Shown piece after piece: positions 1 through 10,400 of a stretch of DNA of 64,000 nucleotides. The translations under genes were made by a program, and so were the position numbers. Source of the stretch: Brucella pseudogrignonensis (lineage in GTDB: Bacteria; Pseudomonadota; Alphaproteobacteria; Rhizobiales; Rhizobiaceae); contig NZ_NNRM01000045.1 of the NCBI RefSeq assembly GCF_002252525.1, positions 878 to 64,877 of the forward strand, given 5' to 3'. The notes beneath the pieces were generated by a model. It was not told the DNA's origin and did not search any database. It saw only the letters and a list, made by a program, of their open reading frames with translations. Positions within the stretch are counted from its first letter, which is position 1, and each line of letters begins with the position of its first letter.

Positions 1-184
1 CGCGCGTATAGCCGTCGCAGATCAGGGCCGCATTGGTCTCGTGCGCGCAATCCCAGAAGGCGATGCCCGCCTTTGGAAACAGGTCGGAAACCGGCATCAT
101 CGCAGAGCCGATAATCCCAAATGCATGTTCAATTCCATGCATTTGCAAGACCTTTACGAACGCTTCTTCCGTCGTCATCTTCAT
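1..184 (-). CDS. xsc: Sulfoacetaldehyde acetyltransferase, N-terminal part (cut by window edge)
   Basis: Only the first 61 codons lie in the window; the gene continues past the left edge. The N-terminus begins MKMTTEEAFVKVLQMHGIEH and continues through FGIIGSAMMPVSDLFPKAG to WDCAHETNAA, which I recognise as the start of Xsc, a thiamine-diphosphate enzyme. Xsc converts sulfoacetaldehyde and phosphate to acetyl phosphate and sulfite, the desulfonating step of taurine breakdown. I chose the ATG at 184 because an AAAGG ribosome site lies 8 bases upstream; a second ATG two codons in is possible. It follows tauY by 22 bases, so it is probably the last gene of the tauABC-tauXY-xsc transcription unit. 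Confidence 0.88.
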   Translation of the reverse strand, partial: MKMTTEEAFVKVLQMHGIEHAFGIIGSAMMPVSDLFPKAGIAFWDCAHETNAALICDGYTR

Positions 185-206
185 GGCGCATACCTTTCGC
201 TTTTAT

Positions 207-1607
207 TCAGAGAATTTCGTCTTTCAGGGCATACCAGCGGTACATGGCGCGCTGACCTATGCGCCGGAATGGCGTCAACATGCCGTAGCTCGGTAGTTCT
301 GATGTGAAAATCGGTAGGTCCAGTCCCTGTCCGCGACCGGCCATCAATTGTGCAACTCGACGCCCCGCCTGCGCAGAATACATCACACCATTACCGCCGT
401 AGCCCATGGCGTAATAGATTTCCTGCGTCGGATCGGGGCGGAAGATGCGAGGCATCATGTCATGACTGACATCAACCCAACCCCACCAGGAATAATCGAC
501 TTTAATGCCTGCCAATATCGGGAACTTCCGGTAGAGACCTGCGAGCAGCAAGTCATAATGCCGGGGGTTCGACGCATCTGCCCCCGTAATCGCACTGCGA
601 CTGCCAATCTGCATTCGCCCATCTGGCAAGAAGCGATAATAGTGGCGAAGTGTTCGGGTATCAGTCAGTGGGATTCCGGTCTTCGGGCCACAGGCGTCGA
701 TTTCTTCGGCCGTCAATGGGCGGGTTACCACTGAATTTGATAGTATCGGCATAAGCCGATGACGCGTAAACGGATGGAGCTCAGGCGACGTATAGCCAGC
801 TGTCGCGAAACAAACCTGCCTCGCCTTTACAGTTCCGTTCGGAGTTTGGAGATGAAAAATATTTCCATTTTTGCGGCAGCTCAGCACCGGGCTTGCCACA
901 TGCACTTTTGCGCCGAGTTTGCGCGCAAGTTGCAGATAGCCGAAAGCAAGCTTGGCTGCATGTACACCAATGCCATCTGGCTCATACATGGCGCCACACG
1001 CTTCCTGATCGCGGATGAAGTCGCTGTGAATTTGATCACGGCTGACCATGCGGGTGCGATAGCCAAATACTTCATTGAGTAAGCGGGATTCTTTCTCCAG
1101 CGAAGGGATGACCTTGTCGCGATGCGCAATATATAGATGTCCGCCGTCTTGCGGATCACAGTCAATCTCTGGTTCGGCAATAAGTGCGCGGAAGAGATCG
1201 AAACCTTCTGCAATTTCCTTGTGAAGTTTTTTAGCGACGTCCACGCCCCAGCGCTCAATCCATTGCGAGCGTTTAAGCCGTCCCGCAGAGATTTGAGCCT
1301 GACCTCCATTGCGGGTACTGCACCCCCACGCAACCCCGTTGGCCTCCAGCACCACTGCTTTAATGCCATGATCGCGGGCGAGATGAATAGCAGCTGACAA
1401 TCCTGTATATCCGGAACCAACAATGACGACATCAGCGTCGACATCGCCGTGAATGGGGCCGTCATCTTCTGGTGTCGGTCCAGCTGTGCCGATCCAATAA
1501 GTCGGTGCGTAGTCTCTGCCTTGACCGGGTGTCTTCGCGACCACCGGATCATAAGCAGGGTCGAATGGCTGCTTGTCGGAACGTTTATTGAGCGTGTGAG
1601 TATTCAT
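207..1607 (-). CDS. tauY: FAD-dependent taurine dehydrogenase, large subunit
   Basis: A 466-residue DadA/PuuB-like FAD oxidoreductase. A dinucleotide-binding motif VVIVGSGYTGLSAA lies near residue 60, followed by the RNGGQAQ segment typical of this family, and the C-terminus has a GYGGNGVMYSAQAG flavin-contact stretch. Size and context (between an NTF2-fold small protein and xsc, in an operon with tauABC) fit the large subunit of TauXY taurine dehydrogenase, which deaminates taurine to sulfoacetaldehyde and passes electrons to the respiratory chain. The ATG at 1607 has GGAGG 8 bases upstream, so I prefer it to the longer frame starting at 1637. No cleavable signal is seen. The family alone would allow another amine substrate; the neighbours set the assignment. 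Confidence 0.8.
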   Translation of the reverse strand: MNTHTLNKRSDKQPFDPAYDPVVAKTPGQGRDYAPTYWIGTAGPTPEDDGPIHGDVDADVVIVGSGYTGLSAAIHLARDHGIKAVVLEANGVAWGCSTRNGGQAQISAGRLKRSQWIERWGVDVAKKLHKEIAEGFDLFRALIAEPEIDCDPQDGGHLYIAHRDKVIPSLEKESRLLNEVFGYRTRMVSRDQIHSDFIRDQEACGAMYEPDGIGVHAAKLAFGYLQLARKLGAKVHVASPVLSCRKNGNIFHLQTPNGTVKARQVCFATAGYTSPELHPFTRHRLMPILSNSVVTRPLTAEEIDACGPKTGIPLTDTRTLRHYYRFLPDGRMQIGSRSAITGADASNPRHYDLLLAGLYRKFPILAGIKVDYSWWGWVDVSHDMMPRIFRPDPTQEIYYAMGYGGNGVMYSAQAGRRVAQLMAGRGQGLDLPIFTSELPSYGMLTPFRRIGQRAMYRWYALKDEIL

Positions 1608-1646
1608 GTGTCGGTCCTCCAAATCACCGACTGGCACAGGTGAGGC

Positions 1647-2036
1647 CTATGCAGTCAGCAAAGGCCGGTTTTTGCGGAATGCCTGTTTGCGGACGATCTT
1701 GCCGCCCCGCTGCGTAAAGAGATCGCAACCTTCTGCCTCAATGCGTGCACCGTTTGCATCAGTGCCGCGAAACGTCCACTCGGAAACGGCGCGATCTCCG
1801 CTCACGAAATGCCGATGACCGTCCCAGCTGGCATCCGACATTGTGGCCCAGACACCGGAAAACGCCTTGGCGATTGCCTCTTTGCCTTCGAGGCGGGTGC
1901 CATAAACTTCCTCACCACCAACGGTGTAGAACACGCAATCCTCTGCAAAAAATGTCATGATCGCGTCGATGTCATGTCGGTTAAAGGCGTCGAACAGGTC
2001 GGAAAATTGCTTTTCTGTGAGGTGCCCAGCGGACAT
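1647..2036 (-). CDS. tauX: SnoaL/NTF2-fold protein, probable taurine dehydrogenase small subunit
   Basis: A 129-residue SnoaL-like protein of the NTF2 fold. It has the typical early helix FSDLFDAFNRHDIDAIMTFF, then AEDCVFY and a C-terminal sheet ending GGKIVRKQAFR. It starts at an ATG with a strong AAGGAG site 7 bases upstream and ends 39 bases before the tauY start. In taurine loci of alphaproteobacteria the small gene next to the FAD subunit is tauX, and the length fits. The biochemical role of the small subunit is not evident from sequence: no cofactor motif is visible. The assignment rests mainly on position. Confidence 0.7.
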   Translation of the reverse strand: MSAGHLTEKQFSDLFDAFNRHDIDAIMTFFAEDCVFYTVGGEEVYGTRLEGKEAIAKAFSGVWATMSDASWDGHRHFVSGDRAVSEWTFRGTDANGARIEAEGCDLFTQRGGKIVRKQAFRKNRPLLTA

Positions 2037-2130
2037 TCTAATGCTCCTTGATCAATCTGCTACCTGTTCGGAAAATGCGTACAGCTTTCCCGTGGCGCGG
2101 CAGGACAGCTGCGCGATTATCGTAGAAGTT

Positions 2131-2140
2131 GGGGGGGGGG
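2131..2140. repeat. Run of ten G in the tauC-tauX gap
   Basis: Ten consecutive G (C on the transcribed strand) lie in the 134-base gap between tauC and tauX. Runs of this length are slippage-prone. The run is outside both coding frames, about 95 bases upstream of the tauX start on the minus strand, so a length change could affect only mRNA structure or read-through. The length given could also carry a sequencing error. Confidence 0.6.
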
Positions 2141-2170
2141 AGTGGTCGGGTTAAACGGTGTCTGTTGCCA

Positions 2171-2998
2171 TCAAATTTTACCCTTCCAAGGAATAAGAAC
2201 CTTCTCCATATAGCGGATGAGAAGATCGAAGGCGAAAGCGAACACACCTATGACGATGATACCCATGATGACGGTATCACTGGCAAGAAATTGGGCTGCA
2301 TTGAGCACCATGAAGCCGAGTCCGCGATGGGCTGCTACCATTTCTGCTGCGACCAGCGTCGTCCAACCCACACCAATGCCGATCCGCATACCTGTGAAGA
2401 TTTCCGGTAGTGCGGCTTTCATGATGACTTGCGTTATTACCTGCGTTCTCGATGCACCCATGGCGTAAGCCGCGTGGATCTGTTCAGTGGAGACAGAGCG
2501 AACGCCTGCTCTTGCTGCAATCGCCATTGGAGCGAAGATCGCAAGGAAGATGAGAAACACCTTCGGGAATTCACCGATGCCCAGCCATATGATGATCAGC
2601 GGCAAGTAGGCAAGCGGTGGAAGCGGGCGATAGAATTCAATAATCGGGTCAAGTACCCCGCGGCAGAAGCTGCTCATCCCCATCATGATACCGATCGGGA
2701 TTGCAGTCACACAAGCGATGGCAAAAGCGCCAAGCACACGCCCTAAACTGGCAAGCGTATGTTCCACCAATGTCGAGTTCGCAACACCATCGGTCATGGC
2801 AATCACAAATTTATCATAGACTGCGAAGGGAGAAGGTAGAAAAAGCGGTTTCACCCAACCCATGCCCGTCACGAGGAACCAGACCCCCAGCAACAGGAGT
2901 GCTGTAACCAAACTGATGAAGCCACTGTTTCCGTCACCCGGAGCGCCGTAGACTTTACCGGGCTTGACTGGCCGTGCCCGAGTAAAAAACTCAAGCAT
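2171..2998 (-). CDS. tauC: Taurine ABC transporter, permease
   Basis: A 275-residue inner-membrane permease of the SsuC/TauC type, the usual length for TauC. The cytoplasmic EAA loop reads [32 protein letters not shown], split here only in words, and is followed by two further membrane segments. About six hydrophobic segments are visible. I place the start at the ATG at 2998, which overlaps the end of tauB by 8 bases (translational coupling); an upstream ATG pair inside tauB is possible. With TauB and TauA it imports taurine or related sulfonates. It ends WKGKI, and 134 bases then separate it from tauX. Confidence 0.9.
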   Translation of the reverse strand: MLEFFTRARPVKPGKVYGAPGDGNSGFISLVTALLLLGVWFLVTGMGWVKPLFLPSPFAVYDKFVIAMTDGVANSTLVEHTLASLGRVLGAFAIACVTAIPIGIMMGMSSFCRGVLDPIIEFYRPLPPLAYLPLIIIWLGIGEFPKVFLIFLAIFAPMAIAARAGVRSVSTEQIHAAYAMGASRTQVITQVIMKAALPEIFTGMRIGIGVGWTTLVAAEMVAAHRGLGFMVLNAAQFLASDTVIMGIIVIGVFAFAFDLLIRYMEKVLIPWKGKI

Positions 2999-3803
2999 GG
3001 GCCAGTTCCGGGTTTCCTGATGCACGTTCATCGCCATAGATAATCCCCAGAATTGTCTCACGCATCTTGATAAAGTCGGGACTGGATTTAACGACGCGCG
3101 CGTCACCGCATTCCAGAAAGCGCCGGTTAAAGTCCAGATCGTAAGTGTGAGTGATCCGTCCCGGGCGCGGCGACATGACAATGAGCCGCGAACCAAGAAA
3201 CAAAGCTTCTTCGACGCTGTGAGTGATAAAGAAGAACATTTTATTGGTAACTTGCCATACCCGCAAAAGTAGTTCCTGGATGGTCTCACGAGTAAGAGCA
3301 TCCAGTGCTGCCATCGGCTCATCCATAAGCAGCATGGCAGGATCGCAAGTGAGAGCACGAGCAATACCAACACGCTGCTGCATCCCGCCTGACAGTTGAT
3401 AGATCTTGTGGTTGTGAAACTCTTGCAGACCGACCAGTGCTAGGTTTTTGGCAGCGCGCTCGCGGCGCTCCGCTTTAGGTACACCCTGAAGCTTAAGCCC
3501 AAACTCCGTATTATCGACCACATTGAGCCAGGGGAGAAGTGCGTGCTTTTGAAAGACAACCCCTCTGTCTGCGCCTGGCCCGCGAACAAGCCGCCCGCCT
3601 AGGGTGATCTCTCCCGCTGAGGGGATCATAAACCCAGCCATCAGATTGAGCAGAGTGGTTTTTCCACAACCAGACGCGCCAAGTGCTACGACAAAATCGC
3701 CGCTGTCGATCTGTAGATTGACGCCCTTGAGTGCAATCACGGCTTCTTCCACATACAGACCCGGATAGGTCAAACTGACATTCGATACGTTCAAGGTTTC
3801 CAT
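2991..3803 (-). CDS. tauB: Taurine ABC transporter, ATP-binding subunit
   Basis: A 270-residue nitrate/sulfonate/taurine-family ATPase. Walker A is GASGCGKTT, the Q-loop lies in [12 protein letters not shown], the signature is [15 protein letters not shown], Walker B is [12 protein letters not shown] and the switch histidine is in [10 protein letters not shown] chose the ATG at 3803 because an AAGGCG site lies upstream and the N-terminus [13 protein letters not shown] aligns with family starts; the frame could extend 18 codons further. It powers uptake through TauC and overlaps it by 8 bases. The 147-base gap to tauA is consistent with SBP-first operons. Confidence 0.9.
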   Translation of the reverse strand: METLNVSNVSLTYPGLYVEEAVIALKGVNLQIDSGDFVVALGASGCGKTTLLNLMAGFMIPSAGEITLGGRLVRGPGADRGVVFQKHALLPWLNVVDNTEFGLKLQGVPKAERRERAAKNLALVGLQEFHNHKIYQLSGGMQQRVGIARALTCDPAMLLMDEPMAALDALTRETIQELLLRVWQVTNKMFFFITHSVEEALFLGSRLIVMSPRPGRITHTYDLDFNRRFLECGDARVVKSSPDFIKMRETILGIIYGDERASGNPELAHA

Positions 3804-3950
3804 AACGTCGCCTTTTGGGAACGAAGGAGTGGCCCCGGCAATACGGATCAATTGCAAACTTGAATTTGCAAAGTTGCGCGGAACCAGCTCAGTTCAACGA
3901 CGGAGTCAAGCAGCCGTCGCTGGCGGAGTCGCTTGAATTACTTCACGTAA

Positions 3951-4976
3951 TTACTTTGCGGCGGTTTCGGCAAAACTGCCATTTACATTGCCGCTATAAT
4001 CATCCAGCGCTTTGTCTAGTTGTTTCTGATCAACAAGAAATTTCGCACTCTGAGTGATGGACTTCAGCGCACCGCTTTCTTTGCCTCCACCGAGCCAGGT
4101 CGGAGAAGCCTGTTCCTCCGCTGTCGGGAAAGACAACAGTTTGAGTGCGTCTGGTATGTCAGCAGCATTGCCACCGATTAGTTTGACCATACCTTTGACC
4201 TGCGCGGAATCTGCCGTCCATTGGTTGCCATTGGCCTTATAGTCCGCATAAGCATCCTTCAGTACTGTCGTGAAGGCGGTCATGAACTTAGGGTTTTCAC
4301 TGGCGAAGTTTTTGTCCACCACAAGTCCGTCAAAAGTGGGTACGCTTTTCTCGCCTACTTCTTCGGAATTGGCGATTTCCTTGCCGGTTTTAAGAATTTC
4401 GGACAGTGCAGGCGGCCAGACATATGCCGCATCGATATCGCCGCGCTGCCATGCAGCAACAATCTGCGGCGGTGTCATGTTCAGAATTTCTGCATCACGC
4501 GGATTGATCTTCCAGATATCGCTCATGCCAACGAGGAGATGAAAATGCGAGGTGGAGACGAATGGTACACCGATCTTCTTACCCTTCAAGTCTTCCGGCT
4601 TTTCAATGCCGGAGCCCTCGCGCGCGACAAGTGCTTCCGATTTACCGATATTGTCGAGAATCCAGAAAAGCTCAAGCTCGACACCGCGTGTCGATGCTGC
4701 CGCGATACCCGTTGAACCGATCACGCCTATTGGCACGTTGCCGGACGCAAGTGCGGTAGAAATATCGCCGCCCGAAGCAAATTGTCGCCAGTCGATCTTA
4801 TATCCAGCTTCTTTGGCCGCCGCGTCAAACTTCCCGTCTGCAATTGCAGTGAGAAATGGTCCGACGATTTGCTGATAGCCGACCACAACCGTGGTTTCAG
4901 CATAGGCTGCAGTTGTTGAAAACGCAGCAACAGCTGAAAATAATACCACCCGTTTTATGCTAGTAGAATAATTCAT
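3951..4976 (-). CDS. tauA: Taurine-binding periplasmic protein
   Basis: A 341-residue periplasmic binding protein. A Sec signal peptide covers about residues 1-26 with an AYA-E cleavage site. The body starts TTVVVGYQQIVGPFLTAIADG, like TauA/SsuA proteins, and contains the GVPFVSTSHFHL and WPPALSEILKTGKEI segments seen in taurine binders. A GGAAGGGGAA ribosome site precedes the ATG. It is the first gene of the minus-strand operon and its promoter region is shared with tauR. It captures taurine for TauBC. Confidence 0.9.
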   Translation of the reverse strand: MNYSTSIKRVVLFSAVAAFSTTAAYAETTVVVGYQQIVGPFLTAIADGKFDAAAKEAGYKIDWRQFASGGDISTALASGNVPIGVIGSTGIAAASTRGVELELFWILDNIGKSEALVAREGSGIEKPEDLKGKKIGVPFVSTSHFHLLVGMSDIWKINPRDAEILNMTPPQIVAAWQRGDIDAAYVWPPALSEILKTGKEIANSEEVGEKSVPTFDGLVVDKNFASENPKFMTAFTTVLKDAYADYKANGNQWTADSAQVKGMVKLIGGNAADIPDALKLLSFPTAEEQASPTWLGGGKESGALKSITQSAKFLVDQKQLDKALDDYSGNVNGSFAETAAK

Positions 4977-5086
4977 GGAGTTCCCCTTCCATTTTAAGAA
5001 CCATGCCTGACTTTGTCATGACTGCTGGCGTTTTCCGCCAATCTTCAGTTCCGCACACAAACGATAGCCATGTCAGCAATTTTGAC

Positions 5087-5118
5087 TTATATCCAGTTTG
5101 AATAGTCAATAAGTCCAG
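5087..5118 (-). promoter_or_regulatory. Candidate TauR binding site: two direct repeats
   Basis: On the minus strand two direct repeats, CTGGACTTAT (5118-5109) and CTGGATATAA (5096-5087), are spaced 22 bases start to start, about two helical turns on the same DNA face. From memory, TauR of Rhodobacter capsulatus was reported to bind CTGGAC-type direct repeats, and paired direct repeats are typical of MocR-type regulators. They lie 111-142 bases upstream of tauA and 173-204 bases upstream of tauR. The repeats are seen; their function is inferred. The rest of the 4977-5290 gap shows no gene. Confidence 0.6.
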
Positions 5119-5290
5119 ATTGCTGACTGAGATTCCTTCACCATGAAATCCCGGCTAGAATGCACTTTACAATCCAAAATTTTTTATTGGGAGAAATAGA
5201 AAGAAGAAACACTATTGTTGAGTTGGAACGAGATGCTGAAGAGCGATGTGATTTTCAGTATATTTGCTGATTTACTAATGGAGTGAGGCC

Positions 5291-6760
5291 TTGGGTTCTG
5301 TCTCGCCGACGATTTTCTTCATTGATGGCTTTCGAAGTACCGGATTACAGTCTCAAATTCGGGAAACAACAGTATCCGCTATTCTTTCTGGTGCTATCTT
5401 GCCCGGAGCGCGTATGCCGTCGACGCGAGGACTAGCAGATTATCTGAAAATATCGCGACTTACGGTTACATTGGCTTATCAGGAGCTTGTTTCGCAGGGC
5501 TATCTTGAAGTGCATTCGAGGAGTGCTTATCACGTAGCTATAGCACCTCCGATCAGTCGCCCAGATGAAGATTTTTTGCAGACGCCAAATACAGCGGTAG
5601 ATTGGTCCTCCAAACTGCGGCCCGGTTTCAATATAGCGAAGACAATTCGAAAGCCTCTGGATTGGCGACGCTATCGTTACCCTTTTCTTTACGGGCAGAT
5701 GGACCAGACATTATTTGATCTGGCTGCTTGGCGCGATTGCGCTCGTCGGGCCTTGGCGCGCGAGGATTTCATCCTTATGGCTGGCGACTTTGCAGCTGCT
5801 GACGATGTTGAACTCGTAAACTACATTAGGTCCCGTACTCTACCGAGCCGAGGTATCCGTGCAGAGCACGATGAAATATTGGTTACGGTTGGTGCGCAAA
5901 ATGCACTTTGGATTATCAGTCATTTGCTTTTGACAAATCGCTCGCATGTCGTCTGCGAAAATCCAGGGCACCCTGATATTAGTGCGACACTTCATTTGAC
6001 CGGAGCACAAGTAACTGCACTGAATGTTGATGAAGGTGGCTTGCCACCGGAATTGCTTCCGAATGGTATCGATGCAGTCTTTGTAACGCCGAGCCATCAG
6101 TCGCCAACCGCTGCGACAATGCCGCGAGCAAGGCGCATTTCTCTTCTGGAAGCAGCCGCAGAACGTGATTTCGTCATAGTCGAGGACGATTATGAATTCG
6201 AGATGAGCTTTCTTCAACCCCCGACACCCGCACTGAAATCGCTCGATCGATATGGCCGTGTTCTTTATGTAGGAAGCTTTTCAAAATCATTGTTTCCGGG
6301 CTTACGGCTCGGATATCTTGTGGCACCAGCGCCCGTTATTCGTGAAGCAAGAGCTTTGCGTGCACTGATGTTGCGGCACCCCCCGGGGCATTTGCAGCGA
6401 ACCGCCGCTTATTTCCTAGCACTTGGCCATTACGATGCGGTTATTCATCGGATGCGTATTGAGTATCACAAACGCCATATAGTTATGATTGACGCGCTTG
6501 AACGTGAAGGTTTAAAGATTGCAGGTAAATCGGGTTTTGGCGGGACTGCCTTCTGGATAGAAGGCCCAGAAGGCATGGATGCCGACAAACTGGCACGCGA
6601 TCTGCGCGAGGATGGTGTGCTCATCGAATCCGGTGCGCCATTCTTCTGGAGCGATGACAGGCCGTGTCGCTATTTCCGTATCGCGTATTCTTCCATTCCC
6701 ATCAATCGCATCGCCGACGGTATTAAGCTCCTTGCCTCTCGAATGCGGCAAAACTCTTAG
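5291..6760 (+). CDS. tauR: MocR-type (GntR/aminotransferase) regulator of taurine genes
   Basis: A 489-residue MocR-subfamily regulator: an N-terminal GntR winged helix (GARMPSTRGLADYLKISRLT region, residues 35-75), a linker, then an aminotransferase class I/II-like domain. In that domain the PLP-binding segment reads YVGSFSKSLFPGLRLGYLV, with the lysine in SFSKS. It is divergent from tauA, where the taurine activator TauR sits in related bacteria; TauR is thought to sense taurine as an external aldimine with PLP. The start is TTG at 5291, supported by GGAGTGAG 3 bases upstream. An unrelated MocR regulator is possible but unlikely in this position. Confidence 0.85.
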   Translation: MGSVSPTIFFIDGFRSTGLQSQIRETTVSAILSGAILPGARMPSTRGLADYLKISRLTVTLAYQELVSQGYLEVHSRSAYHVAIAPPISRPDEDFLQTPNTAVDWSSKLRPGFNIAKTIRKPLDWRRYRYPFLYGQMDQTLFDLAAWRDCARRALAREDFILMAGDFAAADDVELVNYIRSRTLPSRGIRAEHDEILVTVGAQNALWIISHLLLTNRSHVVCENPGHPDISATLHLTGAQVTALNVDEGGLPPELLPNGIDAVFVTPSHQSPTAATMPRARRISLLEAAAERDFVIVEDDYEFEMSFLQPPTPALKSLDRYGRVLYVGSFSKSLFPGLRLGYLVAPAPVIREARALRALMLRHPPGHLQRTAAYFLALGHYDAVIHRMRIEYHKRHIVMIDALEREGLKIAGKSGFGGTAFWIEGPEGMDADKLARDLREDGVLIESGAPFFWSDDRPCRYFRIAYSSIPINRIADGIKLLASRMRQNS

Positions 6761-6920
6761 CCTAGCCTGGTTTTGGGGCCAGCCTCGTTCGTCGATACAT
6801 GTCCATCCAGAGCTTTCAATCTCAGACCATAACAAGCTCTATGAACTTCGTGACTTGCTCTTTATCGATTGAAGGCCGATTGTTAATTCCGAAATGTTCA
6901 CAAAATGAGGCTAGCAAGTT

Positions 6921-7334
6921 ATGGCCATTATTAAAGCTTTTACGTCTATTGGCACCGTTATGGTGCTATCATTCACATTGGCCGGCTGCGTAAGTGAGTC
7001 ATACTCATACGATGGCTATAGAGATTACGGCCCTTCGTACGGTGGGTACTACTCGGGATCAGCCATTACTTACCGTAATAACCCGAGATATGATTCACGA
7101 TATTATCGTGATCGTCGCTACTACCGCTCAGATAGATGGCGAAATGACTCAGGTCGCCCAAGGCCCGAGCGTCGAGATGATTATGCCCGGCCTCCTGTGC
7201 AAAGACCAATTCAACGACCGGAACAGGTTCAGCGACCCGAGCAGCCTCGCGTTGTTGCGCCAAGAGGAAATGAACCAGGTTACACGCAATATTCGAATGG
7301 CATGCGTATTATAAAAAGAGAGTCGCAGAACTGA
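6921..7334 (+). CDS. Small lipoprotein rich in Tyr, Arg and Pro
   Basis: A 137-residue protein with a lipoprotein signal: a hydrophobic stretch then LAGC, with cysteine at residue 23 as the likely lipidated residue. The mature part is low in complexity: YRDYGPSYGGYYSG early, then an RYYRDRRYYRSDRW stretch, then a PVQRPIQRPEQVQRPEQPR proline repeat. I do not recognise a catalytic domain. It is a hypothetical envelope lipoprotein, probably attached to a membrane. It is convergent with the large autotransporter, with a terminator between them. An AGG-containing site precedes the ATG. Confidence 0.7.
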   Translation: MAIIKAFTSIGTVMVLSFTLAGCVSESYSYDGYRDYGPSYGGYYSGSAITYRNNPRYDSRYYRDRRYYRSDRWRNDSGRPRPERRDDYARPPVQRPIQRPEQVQRPEQPRVVAPRGNEPGYTQYSNGMRIIKRESQN

Positions 7335-7391
7335 ACTAAGCTGGCGATGACCAGAATATCTACAAACAACTATTTTTAGATGCTCTTGTTC

Positions 7392-7428
7392 AAAAAGCCC
7401 ATCCGTAATTTATGTCATTACGGATGGG
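7392..7428 (-). terminator. Rho-independent terminator of the large autotransporter gene
   Basis: A perfect 12-bp stem (CCCATCCGTAAT at 7398-7409 with its complement at 7417-7428) encloses a 7-base loop. On the minus strand it is followed at once by C and five T. It lies 20 bases past the stop of the autotransporter gene. Nothing T-rich follows it on the plus strand, so it is a minus-strand terminator. Confidence 0.85.
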
Positions 7429-7448
7429 GTCCTATTACTCACTAAAGT

Positions 7449-10400
7449 TTAAAAACGAACGCGGAAGCCCAGAGTGCCCTTGTAGCTGTAACTGTCGGCG
7501 AAGCTCTGGAGGCTGGTATTGATCGAACCTTCGCCATAGATCGAATATTTATCACTGTTCCAGTTGTAGCTGCCACCTAAACCGATTCCGCCCCATAGAC
7601 GTTCGTTCTGGCTGGCAAAACTCGTGCCGGAAACATCAACCTTTGTCTCTTCCAGGAACTCATAGTAGAGGTTTGCTATACCGTAGAGATAGGTTCTATC
7701 GATAAGACCATTGGCATTGTACCAAGAGTTCTGACGCTCAACAGATAGACCAATCCTGCCTTGGAGGCTCTCTCCGCGGTCGAGACTGACGCGGGCGTTG
7801 AAAGCATCGTTAAAGCTGTCGAAATTTATATTCGAATAAGTGAGCTGAGCCTGCGGGGTTACGGACCAACTCTGATCAATCGAAATGCGCTTACCGCTTT
7901 CCGCAGAGAAGGCATAGCCAAAGCCGTTATTGCTGTCCACCAATCCCATATTAGCGAGATTAGACGTCAGATCGCTATCATACCATGTTACCCGTGCCTG
8001 ACCATCAAGATAGAAGCCGTTATCACCATACCAGGTGAGGGTTCCGCCAAAACCATAGCCATCTGTCGAGATATCGCCATTGCCATAGAGTGAGCTTGTC
8101 TTTGCTTTACCATGGGCATAATGGACACTCATGCCGCCGATCAACTTGCCGCTTTCTGTTTCGGCCAACATGCCGTCAAGTCCGGCTTGCAGTTTGAGTG
8201 TGTTGAAGCTGTAGTCCGTTCCGGAAGTTGAGAAACGCGGGTCGGAATTTGTATGAGCACCTTCAATGCGCCCCCATACTCCATTCCCCTCAATCAGAGA
8301 GCCAGCGTCTTGTGCTGGGGCATAGGGAGAACCAACCGGGTCAGCACCTTCTGCAAGCATAATATTCCCGGCATTACTCCAGTACCGGTTACCTACACGC
8401 TGTTGCATTGTTGGTAAGCCGTTTAGACCTAGAAGAAGCTGCGGATAGGCTTCATAACTCGGAACACCAGGCTGATATAGCGGGACTTCTTCGCCATCAT
8501 CACCGTCGCCTCCGCCGGTTATTCCACCACCACCCGTTGGATCTTTGATCGTAGAACGCAGATACCAGTCGCCGTCATTCGGGTTAGATTTTCCGTTTTT
8601 GTAGAGCTGATAAGCATAAGCACCACCAACTACAGCAGGCGCTCCCTGGAATTGATAATCACCAAGTAGCGTGAACGTGGCGTTAGATGCACCAGTAATA
8701 TCGACGATTTTGATACCTTCAACAGTCTGAGCACCACTTCCGCCGACATTCTTGACTGAAAGAACACCGCTTCCGCTTGTATTATCACCAATCAAAAGCC
8801 GATCGGTGATTGAACTGTCGTTGCCTAGCACCGTTCCGATTAGAACCGTACCGCCATTCGCGGTATAGTTGCCGGTGACGGTCAGCGTCGTACCTGGGTT
8901 CGGGCCAAGATCAACGATTCCGGAGTTGTTCAATGTTTTAAGTGACTGATTAAAGTCATTAAGAGCCAGAGTTCCCGTTTGTGCGACTTCAAAATCCGAA
9001 TTGGAACTAAAAATGTTCGTTGCACCTGCTGCGAGTGTCCCAGCTTCGACAGAGGTCGTACCAGTATAAGTGCTCTGCTTGTTGAGAACTGTTACACCGG
9101 TACCGATCTGACGGACATTACCCGCGCCGGAAATTACACTGTCAAAGCTAAGTGCGTCAGATCTGTTGAATGCCAAAGTACCGTTATTGGCTATGTCGCC
9201 AACGATTGACCCTGACGTCCCTCCATCGCCGAGCTGAAGTAACCCCGATGCAATAGTGGTGCCACCTGAGTAGGCTCCTGTGCCAGTGAGAACAAGCGCA
9301 CCTTCGCCCGTTTTGATCAGTGACCCGGTTCCGGCAATACTTCCCTGTTGTGCGAGTGTCGTACCTGTATCCGTTTCAATCGTCGCATTACCAGCACCGA
9401 TGGTCGTGGAGCGATTCATTGAGATGTCAGCAGTTGAATGAAGTGTGCCGCCATCAATGCTAAGTTGACCAGATGCAGATCCCAGATTTGCGTCAGACGC
9501 GATCTGAACAACCCCTGCACTAATGGCTGTTCCGCCTGCATAAGTGTTGGTGCCATTCAGTACGAGCGTGCCCGTGCCGATCTTCGTCAAATTGCCGTCA
9601 CCGGTCACAATACCATCGTAATCTAACTTCGTTGCGTTGGTCGTTTCGATTGTGCCACCAGCGGATTGCAGTTCAGTCGCCCGGTCGATTGTAAAGTCGG
9701 CTGTCGTTCGCAACGTGCCGCCATTAAAAGATACGTTGCCCGCTGCATCACCCAAATTACTGTTCTCTGCGACCTGAAGCACGCCGCCATTGATTGCGGT
9801 GCCCCCTGCATAGGTATTGGATGTTCCAAGGATAAGTGTGCCAAGATCAGTTTTGGTAAGTTGGGTATTTCCAGTGAGAACAGAGTTGATGGTAGCAGTG
9901 TAATCCACACCAGCTGCTGTACCATCGCCCACACGGATGATCGATGATGGCGAACCCACCAGCGTTATAGCATCACCGGTAATTACATAACCGTTGCTCG
10001 CGAACTGCATGCCTGATGCACGAACATTACCTGCACTGTTGTCAACTGTGACGGTTCCTGCCGTTGCCATGAAAATTGCAAACGCGTCATCCAGATATGG
10101 CGCATTGATCGCTCCGGTTGGCTCGGTCCAATTGATGTTGGCTCCACCCGAGCCCGAACTCTGCCATGTGCCGGTTCCGCCATTGACTGCACCATTTCCG
10201 ATTGCGCCATTTGATGCAGGCCAGACATCCCAATAGGTCAGGTTCAACCCACTCGTGTTGACCAGATTGACCTGGTTGGCAACTGCCGTCTGAACGTAAT
10301 AACCGCTAGCTGGGATAGTTCCGATTGTCAGACCATTATCAGTCAGCGTGCCGTCATAGCTGATAACGCGATAAACGCCTGGGTCAAACGACCCGCCGGG

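Noticed and set aside
9200-9950. Repeated DNA that might be taken for a CRISPR array or satellite
   Set aside because: The repeats are in frame, of uneven spacing and encode PATR beta-helix units of the autotransporter passenger.
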